The notes under the pieces were generated by a model. That model was not told the DNA's origin. It saw only the letters and a list, made by a program, of their open reading frames with translations, and ran no database searches. A stretch of DNA of 64,000 nucleotides from Membranipora membranacea (taxonomy: Eukaryota > Bryozoa > Gymnolaemata > Cheilostomatida > Membraniporidae), in assembly GCA_914767715.1 (NCBI GenBank), contig OU612075.1:19220001-19284000 (forward strand). Direction: 5' to 3'. A program made the position numbers and the translations under genes. Positions 47,257 through 58,100 of this stretch are shown one piece after another (position 1 is the stretch's first letter; each line of letters begins with the position of its first letter).

Positions 47257-50200
47257 ATGGCTACCGTCAGATTTCTACTGATATATACTGCATTAAGCTG
47301 TGCAGGTAAGGACTTACTTATGTACTTCCTTGGTTGGTGTAATAGTGAGAAATCTAGAACAACTTACCGAGAATCAAAATTAAATCTTGTCCTATCTGAG
47401 ACTTATCCATCAGCTAGCTTTTTAAGGTTTGCTTCTGATGTTTGTGAGCTAGTGTGAAGCTACCAGCAAGCTAGTAGCATAGTCACAGCTTTTTAGTACG
47501 ACGATGTCTTCTCATTAGAAAAGCTCAAAAGCTTACTGCAGTTCCAGTCTGTTTAGCTTGCCACCTTAATCTTTACTGACCAATCATAGAATTATGCAGA
47601 GCCCATGTGATGCTTGAGGCATCTAGGGGCAAAATTAAATTATAACATAAATGCAGATTCAAAAAAGTTTACCCAAGTTACAGTTAGTATTTGTTGTCCC
47701 AGTTAAACATGTGAATGTTTGTATTATTTTCCTTTTTTCTCTAGCTTTATCGTTAGGCAATGCTGACAGGAAGATAGCGACGAGATGTTACGTCTGCGGT
47801 ACTAACTCATCAGTATCCGCTCAGTGCGTGGATAATTATATCCTAGATGAGAGGTCACATGACGTCAAAACCTGCATCGTCACCGAGAAAGAACATGGCT
47901 GTGTGAAATCTAAGTTTGTCGACATTGATGGAACACAAATAGGTAAGCTTTATCTTCCACTCGCTCCTTTATAGCTACAATCGCATTCCTCTGGACGGGG
48001 GGGGGGGGGGAAGGGAGGCAAGAAATTGAGAGCTCAAACTACAATTTCATAAATGCTAGTACACAGGTCTTCCCAGACTGCAAAACATGAGCTAGACAAA
48101 TTTACACAATGACAACTTTATGGTTCAAAAAGCTGGAAAACTTGTGATAAAGGCTGATACTTGCAAGGCGGCATGCCTTTAAAAAGTTTAAACAATTATT
48201 GAATTTGTCAAGGGGTTCTGCAAGAACAGCAGGTTTTTAAAACTTTACAGAGAAAGATATTTATGGTCATGAACCCATTGATATGAATTAATGGATCAGT
48301 GGTAAAACGCATAGCGTGGATATTTGTGGAGATATGACATCAGTAAAAAGCTTTGTGACAGGATCTAAATCAAGCAGATTTTACGTTATGCATTGATTGA
48401 CGTCCCAGTAACAACCTTGAAAAACTCAGGCAATCTGCTTGACAAAAGTTGACAAAAGTCAGCTATTAAAGTTTCTGTGCTTGTGGACCAATCAAAGATG
48501 AGAATTGCAGTCCAGCAACCATACATGAATAGCCATACGCAAATAGCCATACGCTTGCTCCGGGTCAGAATGTACCCCCTCATCCATGTAAAATATATCA
48601 GTGTATGAACCAGTATGCTACCTTCTGCTACCTATATGAAAACTAAGTTACACACAAATCAATATTCATTGAGGACTAACACTAAGAAAACACTAGGAGC
48701 AGTTAATACCTCTAACTCAGCTACAAGTTTTCATCGGGAGTAATCAATTTCAGGATACTCGTTATGTAAACATTGGCGAGAGGTGAATTATCACAAGGGA
48801 GCTTATTTATTAGAGAAATCATGGGAGAGTTAGTCTCTAAGAACGGGTCAATACACTAGTCTCAGTACATAGCATATATCTAAGCTGTAATAATGATAGG
48901 CTAAAGTCAGATTTACTCCGGGTGAATCGGTTCAGACTTGTTTATAGTTTGAGTTTTAGTCGACCATGAGTGGAAAGTACCAAAAATGTTATGAACTCTT
49001 GACATATATATATATATATATATATTATATATTGTACATACACAGATAAATAAATATAATAAGTAGATGTTGGCGAGAAGAACATCTTTGAGTATATTAT
49101 TTACACTTCACTTCTCTTTAGGCTTGTTAAGTGAATTCCATTATCGTACAGGCTATCTGTCTTAGATGTTGAGGCATAAAAATTCCTTTAAGTTTGATAG
49201 CTGCAATAGATGGCAAGCAAAGGAAAAATATGTGTATGTATGTATGTATGTCACTGTATTCATCTCATTCACTGAGAAATAAAATGTTTGTGTAATGTGC
49301 TCTGGGTAAAAACTTATAAAATATTGCACCAAAAATAATAAATATATATAATAAAATACACACAATCTGTTTAGTTATCTAGTAAAGAGTATACTATTCA
49401 AAAGTCTGACACTTTCCGCCCTGAAACATTTGGCACGGATTTGAACTCTGTGTCTTATGGCAGTGTAACGACCTGATGGAAGTTGGTCGAGTATCAGTAC
49501 AGGCTTGCTGGAGGTGGCAACCATTCGAAGACTTTTAGTCTTGAGTTTACTAATGTAAAGTTCTTCGAGGGGCGTAAAGCTTAGGTCACCTGAGAAATAT
49601 TCAGCAGATTTTATGACAGAACTAACTTTTCTCTTTGAATCAGCTGACATGTGTTGGTATAAGACCACAAGATGGTAGGTTAGGACGATTCGATAAAAGA
49701 CTTATAGCAGGTGTTAATCAGTTTCTCGTTAACTCCTAGATGATAGAGTTTCGATATGATATAGAGTCTTTGTTGAGCCTTCTTGGTGGTTTTGATAGTA
49801 TTAGCTGAGAAGTCAAGTTATGATTGCAAAAAGAATATTACAATGTAATGTGTGTCTTCTAGGTAAAATATAATCTTGAGACTCCGTTCACTTCAAAATT
49901 TGAGTTAAGATTATCATGAGTTTGCCGAGCAGGTTAGCCTGTAGGCTCTGTACTAATTATAATAGTAAAAATCTTTTTTTGACGCTTTTGATCAGGCAAA
50001 TAACTATCCTTTGCTGCACTCTTCTTTCAAGGAGTTACTTCATTGTTATTCAAAGGCCCCATCCCAACTCTCCATAAATCCAATCCAACAAAGTTAATTC
50101 TTCAAAGCTAGTTTGAGCCTGACAACCCTGCCCGACGCCCCCTGCCAAAGCAATATTTTATTCCATATATCATGATGTGTAACCATGTTTTAGTGACCAG

Positions 50201-50393
50201 AGGATGTGCTCCAGAGGTCGGGATGAAACATGAAGACAACGATTGTAAAACAACAGAGGTGGCTGGACGAAAAGTCTTCTTCTGTCACTGCGCTGAAGAT
50301 CTCTGCAATGCATCTCTGAGTCAATCTACAAACACATTTTTACTGCTACTGGCTTTGTGTACTATGTTGCTGTCAGTTTGGGGTAAACTTTAA
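47257..50393 (+). CDS. Quiver/sleepless-like Ly6 protein D, complete
   Basis: Exons 47257-47305 (ATG), 47745-47942 and 50194-50393 (TAA), phases 1/1, give 148 residues. Signal peptide MATVRFLLIYTALSCA runs on into ALSLGNA. The mature part has TRCYVCGTNSSVSAQC, HGCVKSKFVD, then VTRGCAPEVGM and KVFFCHCAEDLCN. It ends in TFLLLLALCTMLLSVWGKL, a textbook GPI-signal hydrophobic tail. NSS and NAS are possible N-glycosylation sites. Same exon plan as gene C, with near-identical words in the third exon (TRGCAPEVGM, KVFFCHC). The second intron contains a decayed LINE end on the opposite strand and a copy of the dispersed repeat. Confidence 0.92.
47997..48010. repeat. Poly-G run
   Basis: Fourteen G bases shortly after exon 2 of gene D, in the intron. 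Confidence 0.95.
48280..48610 (+). repeat. Dispersed repeat family, copy 3
   Basis: Shares ordered blocks with 30535-30960 and 38990-39210 (TTTTACGTTATGCATTGA, GACGTCCCAGTAA, CTCAGGCAATCTGCTTGACA, GGACCAATCAAAGATGAGAA, ATATATCAGTG). Confidence 0.75.
49003..49033. repeat. TA microsatellite
   Basis: An uninterrupted TA run of about 20 bases with a short extension. Confidence 0.9.
49375..49814 (-). mobile_element. Non-LTR retrotransposon, decayed 3' end of the reverse-transcriptase ORF
   Basis: On the minus strand, two overlapping frames together match the region just after the reverse-transcriptase domain in many animal LINEs. The upstream frame has KKAQQRLYIISKLYHLGVN and CYKSFIES. The downstream one has SVIKSAEYFSG, LEELYISKLKTKSLRM, then LDQLPSGRYTAIRHRVQIR and ESVRLLN before a stop. 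A one-base frame change separates them near 49690, and a stop precedes the upstream part, so the copy is dead. The rest of the element is absent (5'-truncated, as usual for LINEs). It sits antisense in the second intron of quiver gene D. Confidence 0.8.
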
Positions 50394-50980
50394 CACTTTG
50401 GCAGTACTTTCAGTTTCTAGCAACTAGCAACTGGCAAGTTGGGCCTTTTTTTAACACCATGAAACATGGCAGGCAATTGTTCCTTGCATATTTTTTAATG
50501 AATTTCGACTGTGTCACATTTGATTCAGAACATTAGCTTGCAGACTTGTTACTGGATGTGTTGTTTCAAATTTTTCAAAACAGGCAACGGCAAACTGTGG
50601 CTGCCTCAAGTCAATGCAGAGATATTCTGATCACCAGAGAAGTGGCTGAATTTTTGCATTGAACTCTATTATCACAACATTTACCATACTAGGCAGATCA
50701 GACTCAGATCAGACATATTCATGCAGCTTGCTTCCTGGCAAACTAGACCCATCATCTCATTAAGGCGACTTGGAGCATCCTTGCCTTGGGAACTTGTCAT
50801 ATAGAGCTAATAATTTTATCCAATTCATGAAAAACTGATCTGATTTTATACTAATCCTTTTTACATATGATGTCATTTTTGTGAAGAACTAAGTTTCATT
50901 ATGGCAAAAATACACTGCACAAAATCTGTTGGCGGCATTCAGTATTTGATCAACACCATTCTTCACTTCCAAATGCATTG

Positions 50981-51026
50981 AGGTGACACCATAGACTTAA
51001 TAATTATTAAGTCTATGGGTGACACT
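50981..51026. mobile_element. Perfect 30-base palindrome flanked by an 8-base direct repeat
   Basis: 50989-51018 is an exact palindrome (CCATAGACTTAATAA and its complement). GGTGACAC occurs on both sides (about 50983-50990 and 51017-51024), overlapping the outermost bases, so a 28-base core with CATAGAC ends has an apparent 8-base target duplication. A related pair of ends is at 19723-19760. Confidence 0.7.
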
Positions 51027-51352
51027 GTTCATTAACCCACTGCTACAAGTCATGTAAAAGCTAACTAATTGAGACTTCGATCTTAGAATTGTCCCATACT
51101 TAGGTAACATCATAGACATTGTTTTGTCTGTAGGTAAAAGGCATAAGAAGTGATGTAAATGTTTTCATGTTCTACGTCATCACTTATGGCCATTGTTCAG
51201 AACTAAATCCCATTACTTGACTGCTGACCCAACCAATTTGTGGTGAACCTGCATAACACAAGCCTTTCGATATGCAATAATCCATTTCAGCATAAAACCC
51301 ATTGCTTGCAGCAGTAGTCAAGTAAGGGCAATGGCATTATCAAACAAGCATG

Positions 51353-51390
51353 TGATCACAGAGTAAGGATACATCCTTACCTCTGTGATG
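51353..51390. repeat. Palindrome of the TATCACAGAGTAAGGAT family
   Basis: ATCACAGAGTAAGGAT and ATCCTTACCTCTGTGAT face each other with one extra base. Relatives are at 56168-56202, 39110-39142 and, partial, 52940-52976. Confidence 0.8.
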
Positions 51391-52134
51391 CGATGCTGCT
51401 GCAGCATGTCAAGGCGGGAAGGAATCATTCTCAACTATCTAGTTTCAGCGATGTATATATTTGACAAAATCAACTTAGAGCTATTCGTATAACGGAGTGC
51501 AGTGACAGATAGTTAGCCTGCCTCTTCATTCTTACAAAGTTACCAGAAGTAGCTGGGAATCAGTTCAAGCATCTGTTGACATTTTCAGCTTCAGACCACT
51601 TTAACCCAATTCAATCACGCCGTGTCAGTGAAATGAAAACTAAATTGAAACACTTGACCAGTAAAGTAATAATGATTTTTATTTTGACGTAGAGTTCAAT
51701 GCAATAAACTGCATTAGTTAAAAGTGAATACAACATTGATTGGGAAAATGGAATTGCACGACTGATGACGGCTACAATTAGCAAGCTATGCACGCAAAAT
51801 GGATAAATGCGATATCAGACTTTTCTGCAAAGTTAAACCAAGACTATTCAAGACAAAAATCAGAGGCTCTTCAATTCTAAACAAGCTATGCTCGTAAAAT
51901 TATCACAAACAAGTTTTTTAAACTTCTGTTATGTCAGCAAATTGGATAAGTGAGGCAAGGAGTTATCCTTGAAAAAAATCCAAACTTTGTGAAGAGCTTC
52001 GAAAAAGAGTAGATCATATTCTGAAATAGCTGCTTTTTGACTAAAAAACACAGATAACTGCTACATCTACATAAAAGCTCAAGTTAAGCTATCTTTGAGA
52101 CATTTAACTGTTAGTGTCAAGTCAAGGGAGACAA

Positions 52135-55100
52135 TTACTGATTGAAGAGTATTTGTACAAACTCCTCATAGTCATAAGCATCCTTGATGACGTTTCCTGA
52201 CTTCTCGTCAGCGTAGAGCTTCATATTAGCCATACAGTAGTCTGCCTGGTCCTTACTCAGGTTCTACAAAATAGTAAATATCATAATCTATGAGTAAAGA
52301 TAACATTATACTTGTTGTAGGCTTTGGTTTGATGCAAAACGAAAAAGGTCAAAATTCCGGAAGTTGGGTGAAACATTAATGATCACAACTAAATCATGGG
52401 GTTAGAGAGCCTCCTTAACTGAATCGATGTGTGTATCATGAGATTTGCATGTGGATCGATATATGTGAGCTCACAATGGCTTGGAGTTTCACTTGAAACA
52501 ATGGGAGAAATGTTCAACCAACAATGGAAAAGCAGCAGCATGTTCTGCCGATCGCTTCTTCATGCAGACAAAACAAAACTCTCGGAATCTTTATGAGTAG
52601 CTCAGAGTGTGAATTCTCAACCGGTCAACATAACTAATATCAGGAAAAGTTACAGTGTGGAGTTTATCCATAAACAAAGCTGCTGAAATCAACAACTTTT
52701 GTGCGACTAACTTTCATTTAGCATTTAAAATTAATCCGATCGGATTAAAGTTTCAACATTAACAAAGCCAACAAAAGGCAATTTTCAAATGCAAACTCTG
52801 TGAATTTTCACACCGCACACCTTCTCAAACTTAATAATTAAGTGTAGATAATTCTTGACTTAAACAAGCGCCGCCCGATCATTACGAATATTTATAATTT
52901 TTCATTCATTGTTTTTGTTGATGGCTGTCCGGCACAATTATATCACAGAGTAATCCCTAGTCAGTGATTATATCACATCATTGCTATCAGTTGTTAACCC
53001 AAACCGAGCAGACAATTTCATCATATTCTAATAAATAAATAATGAGTCCTCTGGACTACTGATACAGGTAATTGACCAAAAGTCAATGTCACGAACATCA
53101 GCAAGTTAGAATTTAGAACTAGAAGCTCAGGTTCCTAGGCATATTAAGTTTGGGAGAGGGAACACCCTTTACTAATTTATCGAGGTGGTTGTTTTTGAGA
53201 TAGCCATTTTGAATGAGAGGAGACTTTAATGATGAATTTTCCGCTATAAATATATGACACATTCTTTGACATGTCAGGTCAAGTGGTTACATCACCCCTC
53301 CGTTAACATCATTTTCATAATTAAGAAAACATATATTTATATTGTTGATGTTAACACCTGATCAACGCAGGCATTAACAAACCCACCTGATTCATCATGA
53401 TAATTGTTTTATGCACAGTCTTTATATGTCATTTGTAATTTGATCAGCCAACAAAATTGATATTATATTATCACGCATTTTATGTATTTCATGTCTAAGA
53501 CATAATAATTTTCATTGTTAGTCTTTATTCTCCATATTTTTTCTTTTATTTATTATGGTTTTGTTTTGGCACACTCGGAAGAGCATCATTTTAATGATGA
53601 CGATTACTTGTCAATAAATGTTAATAAAAAAAGAGTCTTATTGAACTTACAGCGTAGATCTCCGATGAGGTGATATACGGTTTCTCTCCTTCCTGTGTGA
53701 GAGCCTTGAAGGCTTGTATGATGTCACTAATCGATTGGATGTTCTCCGTCTCTCGGGAGATCATGAAGGCCATGTACTCCTGCAGTGACACTAAGCCGTC
53801 CATGTTAGGATCGACCTATTGTGATAGGAAAGAAATAAACCAATTAGCTAAGTATACAGATCAAAGCTACTCAATAAGGACTTTCTTAGACATAGTAGAG
53901 TCACAGTGATTTGGTGGAGGGGCTGTTCTAAGGTGTACTCAGAATTGATTAAAATGTCTTAAGACGCCCCCTGGGTTTTACTCCGCAAATCAATAAGTCT
54001 TAACCTATAAGTACTTTATAGAGACCAAGGATAGCAATAGTATCAACTGGAGCTTTCAAAATTATCAGGTTTAAAACACACCGGTCTTAACTTTTGGCCA
54101 AGTGCCATAAGATATAAAAATGTCTCCACACACTAACATTTTAGTTACATGGAATATTTGGTAGGTTACTGTAATATTGGTTCATTTGCCTGCATTAGGA
54201 GTTGCTCCCATTCCACAGGTCACGCCGCAGGCAAAGGCGTGACCTGTGGTAGGGAGCAACTGGAGTGCAGGCAATTGGATTAAACTTGGTCTATTGTAAC
54301 ATGGACTTACCGAGTCGAGGATGGCCTGGAATTCAGAGTCAGATTCCCCTTCAGCCACCATGGGCAGATCGTATCCCAGAGCTCTCAGACATGACTTGAA
54401 CTCCACATGATCCAGCTTTCCTGATTTGTCCTTGTCGAAATGCCTGCAAGTTAATAATAACAATACAATAGAATTTAATAATTCATTGGCAATAAAATAA
54501 CGAAAAAGTTTTTATCATTTAAGGTGTTATAAATATAATACATATATTTGTGTGTTTTAAAGAATTCAGATTTCACTGTGTGGAAGGAGAGGTATACACC
54601 CGAGGGTGCTGGGGGCTGGAACAATCAACAATGAAAGCTCGCCCAGAGGGCTCGAACCCACAACTCCTGCGGCACTAATCGCCTGGCAGTGAATAGCAAG
54701 CGCGCTAACCGATTGCGCCATCTCACCATCCCCAAAACAGAATGGGTCCATGGCGCTAATTAGATTGCCCGCTATTCACTACTCAGAGTTGTGTTCTCTC
54801 ATCCCACAGCACATTCCAATCCACCATTGCCACCCTATGAAACACAGCGTACGTGTTACAGCGTACGTGTTAGGGTTAGGGTTATTGGCCTTACATGGCC
54901 CATAGGCTGGGACCCCTTGTAGTAGTGTGTGTAAGATAAGTGTGACTAATAAGTTAGGCGACAAAATATCACAACATTAGAAGTTGTCTCGTCTAACTCT
55001 AAGAGAAGATAACTTTTTTTTGGACTTTGTAATCTTAGTGAGGCCCTTTGCAGATAAGCTGGTGGTGGTGAGCATTTAAACCAGTCTGACCAGTGTGTGG

Positions 55101-58100
55101 TTAAACAAGAAATAAAAAAAGACAGGGAATGACAACTATGGCCTGTGAACTTACTTGAACATCATGCTGAATTCTCTGAGGGCGTCCTCCGATACACCCG
55201 ACTGGTTCTTAGCCTGAATCTGCTGCTCTATGTTGTGCTGCATTCTCATAACCTGGTGATCGAGCTGATCCCACTGCTGGGCCAGTCCCACTGTAGAGTG
55301 CTCCGTGTATCTGTCAAACAGAAGTAAAACATTATTGTAGACAAAACAAAAAAACTCATAAGAAAGACCATTCTAGCCCAAAAAGGTATGCAGCACCATT
55401 GTGTATCCAAATTCAAATTTACCACTGATCCATGTCTGTAAGGTTCTAGGTAGGTAACCTCAACACGTCAGAATGAATAGCTTTCGGGATCACTCAAATA
55501 AATATTTCCAAGATGATCCCATACTATGACAGACTTGTAGCTGGATTACTTTTTAATCTGGATGTATTACAATCCTTTTGGCATCCTTACGACATGATAT
55601 CGAGTTCACTCGAAAATCTAAAAAATGTTCGCAAGACATTTCCAGAGCGAAGGAATTTCATTTCATAAAAAGTAATCAATTTTTAGGTGAAATTGAATAA
55701 GACTATAGTTATTTTATTACTTGAAGCCAATGTTTTGGATGAACAATGATCAAATTGTGCATATTGGAAGATCCTCATCCAGAGGAAAATTCTAAATCCA
55801 GCATTTACAAATTAATACTACAATTTCTTTGAAGCAAGTCTCAACACCGATCTTCTTATCATCTTAGACAACATCAACAACATCAACATCAACATCAACA
55901 TCTTAGACTACTAGCTGGCATTGTCATCATCCTCATTGTTGTCATCTTATCTATTATTTTGCCTGACTTGTCATCGCCCTACCTACTAAGATGATACAAA
56001 ATCGATGGCATATCTTTAATGCGTATCAATAATTTTGTAAGAGTAGTACATATTTCACAAGCTTGTCAAATGCAGCCAAGCATTATAATCCTCTTGCGTA
56101 TTACTTGAAGAGTTGCTAAAATTCCTCATTCTAAATTTATTGATACAGGATGATTGCACATGTATGTTATCACAGAGTAAGGATATATCCTTACTCTGAG
56201 ATGTTATGGATGAAAATCAACCGAGCAAACATATTCAGGGCATTTGAACGCGGTCAAGCAAAAAATCTGTGCTGCGTCATCCCGCCCAATGCTACTATAA
56301 TTGTTACAATTAGTTAAAATACTGGACAAAACAGAAACCCCTGTATAAATTTACAAAATTCAAAAATTATTTTATCACCGACCTGTTATCCAGGATGAGC
56401 TTCTCTTCCATCACACCGCCGATTTCCTCGATCTTTTTAAGGTTAGTTTTCTTAGCTCGGACCTCGATGGCCTTGTCCTTAGTGGCCTCGAGCTGCTCCT
56501 CCAGGGAACCACTCACCTCCATCATCATCACTCGAGTCGTGTACAGCCATCCGTGGAACTCGTTACCGTTAGTGGCGAAGTGTTTCCTGTGGAATATCAA
56601 TAAAAAAAAATTATAGCAGTGCAAAAAGTAAAGTAAGTTGAGTAGACTTCATGGTTGTGGACAGCTGCACCATTTTTTGCCAAAAGGAGATGAGGATGGA
56701 ACTTAAGCCAAGTTTTTTGGAGCCTCTGAGGAAACAAAGAGGGAAGGAGACTTTAGGGAGCGTGTTATTGTGGGAAGGAGACTGTAGGGAACGTGTTATT
56801 GTGGGAAGGAGACTGTAGGGAACGTGTTATTGTGGGAAGGAGACTGTAGGGAACGTGTTATTGTGATAAATTGAACAGATTCAGTTCCCTTAATTCTTGC
56901 CAACTTTTGTACCGTGCAAACATTGGGTGCTTTAATACTACTGATACTATCTATACCGATCTACATGTCTATGACTGACACTCAGTTCACAGAGTGGCGT
57001 GTATATAACTCCGAGCACTGTTGTGACACATACCTAAGCTCGTCGTTCTCTTGCTGTCTGACGAGCTCCTGCTCCAGGTCGCTGTCTCTCTCTCTAATAA
57101 TCAGCTTCAACTGCTTCCATGTGTCCTCCAGACATTCCATCTACAAGCATGAATTGAATTGAGTTTTATTCCCTTGATTTTATTTCGGTTGGTTTTATTT
57201 CGGTTTTTTTGCACATCAGGGAGAACATCTTCAGATGATCGGTGATGCAATAAAAATGCATATATGAAAAACATGACACAATTTCGATTTGGGCTGCAGG
57301 TAAAAAATCGCAACTCTTGAATGAGGTAAACCTGATGATAAAATTGAAAATGTCAAAATGTCTTGGCCCAAACTGAGAAGGTTATTGGGTAGAGAATAAA
57401 ATGTGGAAATACAACCCCCCCTCCTCTCAAACTCAACTTTACTGCCTTGAAAAGCACTTAATGTTAGGCCCTTGCTTCAATTTGTGAATAAGTGATGCAA
57501 TGATTGTCAGGCGTGTAACACTGCCAGACAATATTTGTTGCAATTAACATACACAATCAAAGGAGTTCCATGATTCAGAGCACAATGTCAGGGAGTTTTC
57601 ATATTACTAAACTTTAATACAAACAACACGCAACGCTGTCTATAGAAAAAATATGTCATGGAACTTCCTTATGCATGAGACTAAGTGTAGATGAGTACTT
57701 AGTACAATGTTAACTGACCCATGCTATCTGGGCACCATAACAATGATTTGAATTGGGCAACATAAATGTATGCAGCTTATTTCAAAGGCATAGACATAGA
57801 AGTTTCGCTTTCCATATATGGAGTTGGATTTCCCTAGATTATGACTCTCTGGATCATCTTGCAACTCTGGTGATTCACAATATCGATTGGGCAACACAGA
57901 TGTGTGAATACCTTGTAGATCAGTGACTTAACAGCTTTGGCAAAGATTATAAATACTTGGTTTTGGCTATGGACTATGAAGTTTCCTTTCATAAATCTCT
58001 TGCAATCTAGAAATAAACTTTATGAATCACAATGTTTTATTCAGCAAAAATTGTAAAACAAGCACTTCTACAATGCATCAGCCTGTTGATACATACCGTG

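Larger units (their letters stand above)
50394..52134. other. 3' interval between quiver gene D and alpha-spectrin (convergent)
   Basis: The two genes converge here, so it holds both 3' UTRs. A minus-strand AATAAA at 51678-51683 is about 450 bases past the spectrin stop. Two palindromes are listed separately. No exon seen. Confidence 0.5.

Noticed and set aside
54870-54884. TTAGGGTTAGGG telomere-like word
   Set aside because: Only two units, and part of the head of the SINE copy; not an interstitial telomere.
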